DNA of 64,000 nt, taken from NCBI RefSeq assembly GCF_014202425.1, contig NZ_JACHGT010000010.1, forward strand, positions 239,981-303,980. The letters run 5' to 3'. The position numbers and the translations under genes were made by a program. Each line of letters starts with the position of its first letter. Positions within the stretch are counted from its first letter, which is position 1. This document shows, in pieces, positions 1 through 7,975 of this stretch. Origin of the DNA: Phytomonospora endophytica (GTDB lineage: Bacteria > Actinomycetota > Actinomycetes > Mycobacteriales > Micromonosporaceae). The notes below the pieces were generated by a model, which made no database searches, was not told where the DNA came from, and was given only the letters and a program-made list of their open reading frames with translations.

Positions 1-458
1 ACGTCTCCCACGAGACCGGCGGCCTGGTGTACATCGTCGAGCAGAACCAGAACAACTACCCGCACTACTGCGACGCCGGCCAGCCCTACGGCTGCCCCGC
101 CGGCCAGGCCGCCTACTACGGCCGCGGCCCGATCCAGCTGTCCTGGAACTTCAACTACAAGGCCGCCGGCGACGCCCTGGGCATCAACCTGCTGGCCGAC
201 CCCTGGCAGGTCGAGCGCAACGCGGCGACCTCCTGGAAGACCGCGCTGTGGTACTGGATGACCCAGAACGGGCCCGGCACCATGACCGCCCACAACGCGA
301 TGGTCAACTCGCGCGGCTTCGGCGAGACCATCCGCAGCATCAACGGCTCCCTCGAATGCAACGGCGGCAACCCCGGCCAGGTCGAGAGCCGCGTGAGCAA
401 GTACCGCTCCTTCACCTCGCTCCTCGGCGTGGCCCCGGGCGCGAACCTGTACTGCTGA
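1..458 (+). CDS. GH19 chitinase, C-terminal part (5' end outside window)
   Basis: Secreted endochitinase of glycoside hydrolase family 19, which cleaves beta-1,4-linked GlcNAc chains with inversion. The reading frame is open from base 3. The visible part begins at VSHETGGL, whose Glu is the family's catalytic acid; the second Glu is probably in VEQN a little downstream. YYGRGPIQLSWNFNY is the GH19 signature around the substrate cleft. Paired Cys (CDAGQPYGC, and LECN with the C-terminal Cys) suggest an exported, disulfide-bonded fold, close to Streptomyces ChiC-type enzymes. The signal peptide and any chitin-binding domain lie upstream of the window. A strong hairpin follows the stop codon. 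Confidence 0.95.
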   Translation, partial: VSHETGGLVYIVEQNQNNYPHYCDAGQPYGCPAGQAAYYGRGPIQLSWNFNYKAAGDALGINLLADPWQVERNAATSWKTALWYWMTQNGPGTMTAHNAMVNSRGFGETIRSINGSLECNGGNPGQVESRVSKYRSFTSLLGVAPGANLYC

Positions 459-481
459 CCGGCATCCCCCGATACCTCCGG

Positions 482-516
482 GAGAACACCCCCGCGCTCG
501 CCGCGGGGGTGTTCTC
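482..516 (+). terminator. Hairpin after chitinase gene
   Basis: A perfect 15-bp stem (GAGAACACCCCCGCG at 482-496 pairing with 502-516) with a 5-base loop lies 23 bases after the chitinase stop. There is no U tract, as is usual in high-GC actinomycetes. The right arm contains the GTG that may start the next gene. Confidence 0.8.
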
Positions 517-898
517 CGCCCGCCTGCTCGCCGGGCAGGACCTTTCGGGACTGATCGTCGTCGACGACGAGGACATGCCGTGCAAGGTGCTCCCCGGGAC
601 GCAGGTCCTGCGGATGGCCGTCCCGGCCTACCGCCAGGACGACCCGGTGCTCGCACGCGTCATCGACGCGCCGGAGGCCGATCTCTTCCCGCGCGAACTC
701 GGCGCCCGGACCGTCGGGGACGGACTCGACCAGGCCGACCGTGAACTGCCCGTGGTCGACGGCGACGCCACGGCCCTGGAGATCGCCTCGGTCATGGCCG
801 CGAGCTCCTCGCCGGTGGCCGCCGTCGCCGCGGAGGACCGGATGCTCGGCGCGATCACCCTCGACGCGCTGCTCGACCGGATGCTCGATCTGGGCTAG
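509..898 (+). CDS. CBS-domain protein
   Basis: Small cytoplasmic protein with the pattern of a paired CBS (Bateman) module: LSGLIVVDDEDMPCKVLP is the end of the first CBS motif, and ELPVVDGDATALEIASVMA followed by DRMLGAITLDALLDRML is the second. Such modules bind adenosyl ligands and often control a neighbouring transporter; the ArsB-type permease starts 90 bases downstream. The first CBS domain looks short at its N-terminus. Homology to the usual first-CBS helix (TPALAAGVFSARLL) continues upstream of GTG 509, into the chitinase terminator, where there is no ATG or GTG start. GTG 509 (129 aa) is the best available start and ATG 575 is an alternative. The gene may be N-terminally eroded. Confidence 0.6.
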   Translation: MFSARLLAGQDLSGLIVVDDEDMPCKVLPGTQVLRMAVPAYRQDDPVLARVIDAPEADLFPRELGARTVGDGLDQADRELPVVDGDATALEIASVMAASSSPVAAVAAEDRMLGAITLDALLDRMLDLG

Positions 899-988
899 GG
901 TCGCTGGCGGCGTCGGTCAGCCGACGTGGTGTGCCGGGAAGTCTGGTCGGCGGATCTTTCGCCGACCCTGAAATCCGGGTGCTCTCTC

Positions 989-2275
989 GTGGATCAGTTC
1001 GATGTGATCGCCGCCTGCGTCATCTTCTTCGGCGCCTACGTGCTCATCGCCACCGAGAAGGTCGACCGGGTCGCCGTCGCCCTCGGCGGCGCCGCGCTGG
1101 TGCTGATCCTGCGCATCACCGACGCGCACCATGTCTTCTTCGACGAGGCCACCGGCATCGAATGGAACGTCGTCTTCCTGCTGCTCGGGATGATGATCAT
1201 CGTCGGCGTGCTCCGGCCGACCGGCGTCTTCGAGTATCTGGCCGTCTGGGCCGCCAAACGCGCCCGTGGCCGCCCGTTCCGGATCATGGCCCTGCTCATC
1301 GTCATCACCGCCGGAGCCTCCGCCCTGCTCGACAACGTCACCACCGTCCTGCTCGTCGTCCCCGTGACGCTGCTGATCTGCCGGCGACTGGCGACCGACC
1401 CCGTGCCCTTCCTGCTCGCCGAGGTCTTCGCCTCCAACATCGGTGGAACCGCGACCCTGATCGGCGACCCACCAAACGTCATCATCGCCGCCAAGGCAGG
1501 ACTGACCTTCAACGACTTCCTCGTCCACCCGGCCCCCGTCGTGGTCGTGCTCGTCGCCGCCCTCATCGGCACGTGCCGGCTCCTGTTCGGGCGCCGGATG
1601 ACCGTCGACGCCGAGAGGGCCGAGGCGATCATGCGCCTGTCGGAGAAGGAGGCGATCCGCGACAAGGCACTGCTCGTCAAGGCCGGGATCGTGCTCGCCG
1701 CCGTGCTGGCCGCGTTCGTGCTGCATCCGGTCCTGCACTACGAACCGTCCATCGTCGCCATGCTCGGCGCCGGGATCCTCGTCGCCATCGCGAAACTCGA
1801 ACCCGCCGAGGCGATGCGCGACGTCGAATGGCACACCCTGGCCTTCTTCGCCGGGCTGTTCGTCATGATCGGCGGACTGGTCAACGTCGGCGTCATCGAC
1901 GAGATCTCGACGGCGGCCGGCGAGGCCGTCGGCGACGACGTCCCCCTCGCCTCGGGCGTGCTCATCTGGGGTTCGGGACTGCTGTCGGCGATCATCGACA
2001 ACATCCCCTACGTCGCCTCGATGAGCCCCATCGTCGCCGGTCTCGTGGCGGGCGACCCGGGCCGCGACGTGCTGTGGTGGTCGCTGACCCTCGGTGCCGA
2101 TCTCGGCGGCAACGCCACGATCATCGGCGCCTCCGCCAACGTCGTCGTGGCGGGCATCGCCGCCCGCAACGGTCACCCCATAGGGTTCTGGCGCTTCGCC
2201 CGTGCGGGGGCGGTCGTGGCGGCGGTGACGCTGGTGATCTCACACGCGTACGTGTGGGCGCGATACCTCGCCTGA
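989..2275 (+). CDS. ArsB/NhaD-type ion permease (SLC13-like)
   Basis: Integral membrane transporter of the ion transporter superfamily that includes ArsB, NhaD and CitM. About 428 residues form 10-12 hydrophobic helices arranged as two inverted halves. Each half carries the family signature: DNVTTVLLVVP followed by GGTATLIGDPPNV, then DNIPYVASMSP followed by GGNATIIGASANVV. GTG 989 gives a start right before the first helix (VDQFDVIAACVIF); an upstream in-frame GTG at 926 adds a non-hydrophobic tail and seems less likely. The substrate (arsenite, Na+/H+ or a carboxylate) cannot be told from sequence. The CBS gene just upstream suggests a nucleotide-sensing partner, a pairing seen in other actinomycetes. 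Confidence 0.85.
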   Translation: MDQFDVIAACVIFFGAYVLIATEKVDRVAVALGGAALVLILRITDAHHVFFDEATGIEWNVVFLLLGMMIIVGVLRPTGVFEYLAVWAAKRARGRPFRIMALLIVITAGASALLDNVTTVLLVVPVTLLICRRLATDPVPFLLAEVFASNIGGTATLIGDPPNVIIAAKAGLTFNDFLVHPAPVVVVLVAALIGTCRLLFGRRMTVDAERAEAIMRLSEKEAIRDKALLVKAGIVLAAVLAAFVLHPVLHYEPSIVAMLGAGILVAIAKLEPAEAMRDVEWHTLAFFAGLFVMIGGLVNVGVIDEISTAAGEAVGDDVPLASGVLIWGSGLLSAIIDNIPYVASMSPIVAGLVAGDPGRDVLWWSLTLGADLGGNATIIGASANVVVAGIAARNGHPIGFWRFARAGAVVAAVTLVISHAYVWARYLA

Positions 2276-2536
2276 CGGCCGCCACGGGCCCGGTCGGCCA
2301 ACGGCATCCCATCCGGCCAGTCAATCCACTGTGGACGGTTCTCGCCCTTCGGTCCCAAAACAGCTGATGGACCAGGCATTTCCCTCTTCTGTCCGCACTT
2401 CGGCGCCTTCGTCCGACGAATTCACTGAATGAGCCCATGCGTCCATCCATTGACATACATCGAACGGTGGACGAGCTTCGGATGACATCGGCCCCGGGAT
2501 CCCTACCCGGGGCACCGACGGAAGGAGAGCGTCCAT

Positions 2537-4102
2537 ATGCGACGCCTTATCGGCGCCGGGGCGGCCACCGTGCTCGCCACGGCGCTTTTGACCGCCGGGG
2601 CCATGTCCTACGCGGACGAACCCGGCGATCCCGGCGCGACCGACCCCCTCGGCATCGCCACCGCGGCCGCCGACGCCCTGGTCGCCCAGCGCGGTGACGA
2701 ACTCAAACTCACCGCCGAGGACACCGTCGCCCAGACGGGCGTCACCCGCGCCCTCGGCCTCAACTACGTGTCCTACAGCCGAAGCCACGCCGGCATCCCC
2801 GTCGTCGGCGGCGACTTCGTCGTGATCACCGACGACACCGGCAAGATCCTGTACACCCAGGTGTCACAGGGCGAGGCCATCGACGTCACGACCACCCCCG
2901 AGGTCAGCGCGGCCAAGGCCGCCAAGACCGTCACCTCCCTCGTGGACGCTCCACAGGGGACCCCGCAACTCGTCGTGCTCGCCTGGACCGACCCGGCACT
3001 GGCCTGGGAGAGCATCGTCGAGACCACCGAGGACGGCGCGCCCTCGCTGACGCACGTCTTCGTGGACGCCCTGACCGGTAGGGAGATCACCCGCTACGAC
3101 GAGATCCTCGCGGGCACCGGCAAGACCTACTACAACGGCCAGGGCACCGACGTCACCGTCGGCACCACGTCCGACGGCGGCGGCTTCACCATGGCCGACC
3201 CGGAGCGTTCGGGCGTCAGCTGCGCCGAGGAGGGCGGCTCGCCGCTCACCGACGACGACGACGCCTGGGGCGACGGCACCGGCACCGACCTGGTCACGGC
3301 CTGCGTCGACGCCATGTACGCCGCCGCCACCGAGTGGGACATGCTCAAGGCCTGGCTCGACCGCGACGGCTTCACCGGCGACGGTGAGGGCTTCCCGATG
3401 TACGTGGGCATGGACGACGTCAACGCCTACTGGGACGGCAGCTCGACCACCTTCGGCCACTCCCAGGACGGCGAGCGTCAGCTCACCCCGATCGACATCG
3501 TGGCGCACGAGATCGGCCACGGCATCTTCCAGTACTCGCCCGGCGGCTCCGGCGGCGGCAACGAGACCGGCGGCATCAACGAGGGCACCGGCGACATCTT
3601 CGGCGCCCTCACCGAGTGGTACTCCGCCCAGGCCAACGATGAGGCGCACGACCCGGGCGACTACACCGTCGGCGAGGAGGGCGGCCTGCTGAACCCCGGC
3701 GAGCCGATCCGCTACATGTACGACCCCTCGCAGGCCGGCGACCCGAACTGCTGGACCGAGGAGATCCCGGGCACCGAGGTGCACGCCGCCGCGGGCCCGA
3801 TCAACCACTGGTTCTACCTGCTGGCCGAGGGCACCGCGGCCGCGGGCGACGGCAAGCCGGGCAGCACCACCTGTAACGACAGCACGCTGACCGGGATCGG
3901 CATCGAGAAGGCCGGTCAGGTCTGGATGGGCGCGCTCAACGGCAAGACCTCCGGCTGGACCTACACCGACGCGCGGACGGCGGCCCTGAACTTCGCCGCC
4001 ACCTCCCCGCTGTTCGCCACCTGCGCCGAGTACGACGCCACCAAGGCGGCGTTCGACGCGGTGACGGTGCCGGCCGAGTCGGATCCGGCCTGCGGCAAGT
4101 AG
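2537..4102 (+). CDS. Secreted M4 (thermolysin-family) metalloprotease
   Basis: Extracellular zinc neutral protease made as a prepro-enzyme of 521 aa. A Sec signal peptide (about residues 1-26) is followed by an FTP/PepSY-type propeptide (about 40-185, with GLNYVSYSRSHAGIPVVGGD typical of the FTP domain) and the peptidase M4 domain. Zinc ligands are His324 and His328 in HEIGH with Glu349 in GGINEGTGD; Glu325 is the catalytic base. His416 in EVHAAAGPINHW matches the transition-state His of thermolysin. The protein ends soon after the M4 C-domain, so there is no PPC or P domain. ATG 2537 has a good GAAGGAGAG site. The 261 bases upstream contain a TTGACA at 2450 but no clear -10. Confidence 0.93.
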   Translation: MRRLIGAGAATVLATALLTAGAMSYADEPGDPGATDPLGIATAAADALVAQRGDELKLTAEDTVAQTGVTRALGLNYVSYSRSHAGIPVVGGDFVVITDDTGKILYTQVSQGEAIDVTTTPEVSAAKAAKTVTSLVDAPQGTPQLVVLAWTDPALAWESIVETTEDGAPSLTHVFVDALTGREITRYDEILAGTGKTYYNGQGTDVTVGTTSDGGGFTMADPERSGVSCAEEGGSPLTDDDDAWGDGTGTDLVTACVDAMYAAATEWDMLKAWLDRDGFTGDGEGFPMYVGMDDVNAYWDGSSTTFGHSQDGERQLTPIDIVAHEIGHGIFQYSPGGSGGGNETGGINEGTGDIFGALTEWYSAQANDEAHDPGDYTVGEEGGLLNPGEPIRYMYDPSQAGDPNCWTEEIPGTEVHAAAGPINHWFYLLAEGTAAAGDGKPGSTTCNDSTLTGIGIEKAGQVWMGALNGKTSGWTYTDARTAALNFAATSPLFATCAEYDATKAAFDAVTVPAESDPACGK

Positions 4103-4122
4103 AAGACCGCACTCGTACGACC

Positions 4123-4156
4123 GACCGGGATCGCGTCCGTGAGCGCGGTCCCGGTC
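4123..4156. terminator. Bidirectional hairpin between convergent genes
   Basis: A 13-bp stem (GACCGGGATCGCG at 4123-4135 with 4144-4156, one G-U pair) and an 8-base loop lie midway between the M4 protease stop and the end of the convergent VWA gene. It probably ends transcription from both sides. Confidence 0.75.
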
Positions 4157-4202
4157 GCACGCGTTCGGGGCCGGCGGGTCCGGCGCTCGCGGCCCGCACG
4201 CG

Positions 4203-6026
4203 CTAGAAGTTGCTCAGCACCGACACGAACACCTTGTCGATCGTCGACGGGTCGCGCGCGTCGTAGGCGGTCGCGCGCGAGGTCTCGCTGATCTTGTCGA
4301 GGGTGGTGAAGTCGGCCTGCTCACCGAAGGCGATGGAGAAGACGCGCACCGAGCGCTCCAGGTTCGCCGCGTCGACCTCGGTGAGGAGCCGGCCGAGGTC
4401 GTTGTCGGCGGAGTACTCGTTCTTGCCGTCGGTCAGGATGACCACGGCGGTGATCTTCTCCGGGTCGGTGTGCTCCACCATGTATTCGTGCGCCGCCCGC
4501 ACGGTCGTGTACAGCGCCGTGCCGCCGTCGGCGTTGAGCCCGTTGATGACCTCCGCGGCGTCGTCGGTGGAGTCGCCGACCTCTCGCAGCGGGCGCAGCT
4601 CGTGGTAGGGCAGCCTCGTGCCCAGCGCGGCCTCGTCGGAGAACTCCCACAGCGCCAGTTCGTCTTGCGGATGGAGCCGCCCGAGAGCGCTCACCGCCGC
4701 CTGTTTGGCCGCCTCCAGGCGGCTGAGCCCGCCAACGGCGGGGTCGTTCATCGAACCCGAGACGTCCATGACCAGAAGGATCCGGGCCCGCTTCCGCAGG
4801 CGGTCCCAGCTGTCCAGGATCTGCGTGAGCACGTGCGGCTTCGGCGGCTCGATGACCGCGAGGGTGCGGTTGTCGGGTGCGCCGATCGAGCCGGCCACGG
4901 CGTCCGTGAGGACGTTGGTGTTGCTGCGGAAGCCGAGATCCTGGAAGCGCTTCTGCTGCTCGCCTTCGCTGATGAACGCGAGGAAGTCGGCGGCGGCCGC
5001 GCGCTGGTCCTCCGAGGCGTTCGGCAAAACGACGTAGGGGTGGTCCATGACCAGGGTGCCGTCGCTCGGGTACAGCGTGACGAGCCGCTCCGACGGCGCG
5101 CCGGATCCGATGAGCGCGGGATCTCCGTTCGGGCTGCCCTGGTTGTACAGGTGCACGAGCTGCTCCTGCATCGCGATGGCGCTGACGTAGGAGCCGGCCT
5201 TGCCTTCGGCGTCGGCGGCGTAGAGGTTCTTGATGTAGCCGACCCCGTCGTCGGAGTAGTGCAGAACGCTCTTCTCGACGCCGTGCACGAACTCCTCGAC
5301 CTCCGGGGATCCGAGGCGGTCGGGGGTCAGCTCGGTGGTGATGCCGGTCGCGGCGTAGAAGGTCGCGATCGTGGCGGCCATGCCCGAGGTGGACAGGTGC
5401 GGGTTGTCCTTGCCGAAGGTGAAGCGGCCCCACTCGGGGTGGCCGCGGGCGGCCCAGCCCTCCTCGCTCGTGGCGAGTTCGAAGATGTCGCGCCAGCCGA
5501 CCTCGGCGCTCGGCCAGCCGAGTGCGGTCGCCCGGCTTTCGAGCATCGCGATGACCAGGGGGCTGTTGGCGACCGAGGGGTAGGAGTCGCCGGGCGGGAG
5601 GATGGTGGCGGTGTCCGCTCTTTCCGTCATGACGCTGAGCCACAGCGAGGAGGTCGGCAGCCACACCTGCGGGACGGGCGCGCCGTCGCGCTGTTCGTCC
5701 CAGCCGGTCGACAGGGCCTCCATGGCCGCGCCCGAGGTCGTCTTGTGGACGGCGATCTCGGCGCAGCGGCCCGCGGTGAACTCGCGGCCGGACTTCCCGT
5801 AGGCCTCGGCCAGCTCGGTGATCAGGCCGCTCTTCTCCGTGGAGGAGTTGATCTCGACGGCGACGCAGTCGCCGGCCGGTCCCGTGGAGCAGGCGTTGAC
5901 GCCGACGACGAACAGTAGTAACGCCACCGTGGCGATGGCCACGCCGAAGAGGACCCTGCGCAGGGTCGGCCGACCCCGCCCGATGTTGCGGACGCCTGCG
6001 AGCATGCCGCCCCCGTTCTCGCTCAT
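4203..6026 (-). CDS. Membrane-anchored solute-binding/VWA fusion protein
   Basis: A 607-aa protein with one N-terminal membrane helix (about residues 24-45, ending VGVNAC), then an extracytoplasmic solute-binding-protein-like region (about 55-370, with GRFTFGKDNPHLSTSG typical of molybdate/sulfate-type binding proteins), then a von Willebrand A domain (about 413-607). The VWA MIDAS is intact: DVSGS at 421-425, a Thr in GGTALYTT and an Asp in LTDGKN. Known relatives are only described as substrate-binding and VWA domain proteins; no transported ligand is known. No ABC permease or ATPase lies next to it, so it may sense or scaffold rather than import. The start is supported by a leaderless promoter immediately upstream. 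Confidence 0.85.
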   Translation of the reverse strand: MSENGGGMLAGVRNIGRGRPTLRRVLFGVAIATVALLLFVVGVNACSTGPAGDCVAVEINSSTEKSGLITELAEAYGKSGREFTAGRCAEIAVHKTTSGAAMEALSTGWDEQRDGAPVPQVWLPTSSLWLSVMTERADTATILPPGDSYPSVANSPLVIAMLESRATALGWPSAEVGWRDIFELATSEEGWAARGHPEWGRFTFGKDNPHLSTSGMAATIATFYAATGITTELTPDRLGSPEVEEFVHGVEKSVLHYSDDGVGYIKNLYAADAEGKAGSYVSAIAMQEQLVHLYNQGSPNGDPALIGSGAPSERLVTLYPSDGTLVMDHPYVVLPNASEDQRAAAADFLAFISEGEQQKRFQDLGFRSNTNVLTDAVAGSIGAPDNRTLAVIEPPKPHVLTQILDSWDRLRKRARILLVMDVSGSMNDPAVGGLSRLEAAKQAAVSALGRLHPQDELALWEFSDEAALGTRLPYHELRPLREVGDSTDDAAEVINGLNADGGTALYTTVRAAHEYMVEHTDPEKITAVVILTDGKNEYSADNDLGRLLTEVDAANLERSVRVFSIAFGEQADFTTLDKISETSRATAYDARDPSTIDKVFVSVLSNF

Positions 6027-6038
6027 CCGTCGACTGTA
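6027..6038 (-). promoter_or_regulatory. Leaderless promoter of the VWA fusion gene
   Basis: On the minus strand TACAGT (6038-6033) is followed by 6 bases and then the ATG at 6026. No Shine-Dalgarno site is present. This -10 to start spacing puts the transcription start on or next to the A of ATG, as in actinomycete leaderless mRNAs. Confidence 0.55.
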
Positions 6039-6123
6039 GACGGAGCCGCCGGGGAACGGTCCCGGTTGGGCTCACAGTAACGGGTCGGGTCACCCGTCCC
6101 GGGTCTCGAAGCGGCGCGGGCTG

Positions 6124-6666
6124 CTATCCGGTGAGGAGGTTGATCGCGATGCCGACCGGCACCGAGGCCAGTACGCCGAGTCCGAAGAACATCCACTGTG
6201 TCCGGAGGGCCGTCCGCTCGCGCGCGGCGAGCTCCGCGCGGAATCGCTCCCAGGCGCGGACGGTCACGTCCTGCTCGGTCTTGAGGGAGCCGATGTGCTC
6301 CTCGGCGAGTCCGTGGATCCGCTCGCGCGCCTTCTTGGCGGTGGCCGGATCGTTTTCGACGTCGGCGATCAGTGCCGCGGCCTTCCTGGCCACGGCGTCG
6401 ACCGAGGAGGCGGCCAGCCCGGCGAGGCCGGGCGGCTCCGGTGGTGGCGGCCGGTGCGAGGTGAGCAGGAGGACGTAGACAACCGCGCCCACGAGGATGG
6501 TGCCCACGACCGCGGAGGCGGCGAGCGCGCTGCCGGAGAGCCGCACGACCCCCAGCCGCTCCACGACGACGAAACCGAGGCCGAGCGAGAGGAAGAAGGC
6601 GGTCCCGGTCGTGAGGATGCCGGGCGGAACCGTGCGGCCGGTGGGCCGGGGCGGGCGGGCGCTCAT
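6124..6666 (-). CDS. Small three-helix membrane protein of unknown function
   Basis: Not recognised. From ATG 6666 the product is 180 aa. It has two hydrophobic helices near the N-terminus (about residues 15-36 and 45-67, ending VVYVLLLTSH), a charged, probably coiled stretch of about 85 residues (DVENDPATAKKARERIHGLAEE and onward), and a C-terminal helix (QWMFFGLGVLASVPVGIAINLL). The long frame extends to 6837, but the upstream residues are Arg-rich and unlike coding sequence, so 6666 is preferred. It lies 97 bases upstream of the VWA gene in the same direction, but that gene has its own leaderless promoter. It could be a small membrane scaffold; no function is assigned. Confidence 0.6.
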   Translation of the reverse strand: MSARPPRPTGRTVPPGILTTGTAFFLSLGLGFVVVERLGVVRLSGSALAASAVVGTILVGAVVYVLLLTSHRPPPPEPPGLAGLAASSVDAVARKAAALIADVENDPATAKKARERIHGLAEEHIGSLKTEQDVTVRAWERFRAELAARERTALRTQWMFFGLGVLASVPVGIAINLLTG

Positions 6667-6884
6667 CGCCACATTGAACCCGCGTCGCGCTCCCCGCACC
6701 ACTCTCGTGGTGCCCACCATGCCGACGGCCCCGGAACGCGGTCGGGTCGATTTCCTCGGTATGACGGCCGATCGGCGGCACCTCGATCCCCCGAACACCG
6801 CGTCGTCCTCACGCGAGGTCTTCCCTCGCAAGATCACGCGTGGCAGGGTTGTCGATCATCCCCTCCACGCACCGAGGTTCCGAC

Positions 6885-7826
6885 ATGTCCTCACCCGTCA
6901 CCCGCCGCGCGGCCATCACCGCCGGCCTCGCCGCCGCCGGTGCCCTCGCCGTTCCGGCCGCCGCCTCCGCGAGTCCCGCCCGCCGCGAAGGCACCCTGAC
7001 CACCGCCGCCGCTCCCTCGCCCGTCCTCGGCGAGGACATCGCCTACATCGCCTACCTGCCGTACGGCTACCGGCGTGGCCGAAACCGTTACCCGGTCGTC
7101 TACCTCCTCCACGGCCGCGGTGACGACATGACCGGCTGGTCGCGGATGAAGCCCGTCCTCGACGAGCTGATCGCCGAACACCGCATCCCGCCGGTCATCG
7201 CCGTCATGCCCGACGCGCAGTACAGCGAGGCCGGTGGCTACTACGTCGACTCCGCCTTCACCGGCACGCCCGCCGGGCGGCCCGTCGAGACCGCCTTCAC
7301 CACCGACCTCATCGCCCACGTCGACGGCACCTACCGCACCCGCACCGACCGCGCCTCACGTCTCGTCGGCGGGTACTCCATGGGAGGCGCGGGAGCACTG
7401 CGTTACGTCCTGGCACACCAGGACCTTTTCGCCGCGGCCCTCGTGCTCAGCCCCGCCGTGTACACGCCGACTCCGCCCGCGGACTCCTCCGTGCGCGAGT
7501 TCGGCGCCTTCGGTGACGGCGAGACGCGCTTCGCCGAGGAGGTCTACCTGGCCAAGAACTACCCGGCGCTGCTGGCCACAGTGGACACCGCCCTGCCGGT
7601 GCACACCTATGTGGCCGTCGGCGACGACGAATGGGCCAACCCCGATCCGGCCGACTTCCGCCACGACCTCGACTTCGAGGCGGCGGTCGTGCACAACCAC
7701 CTCAAGCGCACGCCCGGCGTGAGCACCGAGTTCCGGGTCCTCGGCGGCGGACACGACTGGGACGTCTGGGAACCCGCCTTCGCCGACGGTCTCCCGCATC
7801 TGTTCACGGCCCTCGGCGAGGCCTGA
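6885..7826 (+). CDS. Exported esterase D/feruloyl-esterase-like hydrolase
   Basis: Alpha/beta-hydrolase of the esterase D (PF00756) type, 313 aa, exported by a Tat-like signal (TRRAAITAGLAAAGALAVPAAASAS). The oxyanion region is VVYLLHGRGDD, the nucleophile is Ser165 in GGYSMGG, the likely acid is in VAVGDDEWAN, and the His is in GGHDWDVWEP. The family contains feruloyl and acetylxylan esterases, S-formylglutathione hydrolase and mycolyltransferases. Given the hemicellulose genes in this window, removal of acyl groups from polysaccharides is a reasonable inference, not a demonstrated role. ATG 6885 is preceded by GAGG; the in-frame start at 6840 would put 15 residues ahead of the signal peptide. 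Confidence 0.85.
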   Translation: MSSPVTRRAAITAGLAAAGALAVPAAASASPARREGTLTTAAAPSPVLGEDIAYIAYLPYGYRRGRNRYPVVYLLHGRGDDMTGWSRMKPVLDELIAEHRIPPVIAVMPDAQYSEAGGYYVDSAFTGTPAGRPVETAFTTDLIAHVDGTYRTRTDRASRLVGGYSMGGAGALRYVLAHQDLFAAALVLSPAVYTPTPPADSSVREFGAFGDGETRFAEEVYLAKNYPALLATVDTALPVHTYVAVGDDEWANPDPADFRHDLDFEAAVVHNHLKRTPGVSTEFRVLGGGHDWDVWEPAFADGLPHLFTALGEA

Positions 7827-7864
7827 CCCACCGCGCGACGTTCCACGCCTTCGGTCCGAGACGA

Positions 7865-7900
7865 GCGAAAGGGCCTCCCATCGCGGGGAGGCCCTTTCGC
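7865..7900 (+). terminator. Terminator after esterase gene
   Basis: A perfect 15-bp stem (GCGAAAGGGCCTCCC at 7865-7879 with 7886-7900) with a 6-base loop lies 39 bases after the esterase stop and before corA. Confidence 0.85.
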
Positions 7901-7975
7901 GGCAAGCCGCACCGGTCGGCCGTCCACGTCGGTTAGCCTGAGGGCGAATTCCCCCACCGATCTTTAGGAAACGGC

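Noticed and set aside
917..2176. A 419-codon open frame on the minus strand opposite the ArsB-type permease gene
   Set aside because: It is extremely rich in Asp/Gly/Glu/His, typical of the antisense of a GC-rich membrane protein gene; the plus-strand permease has family motifs and explains the region.
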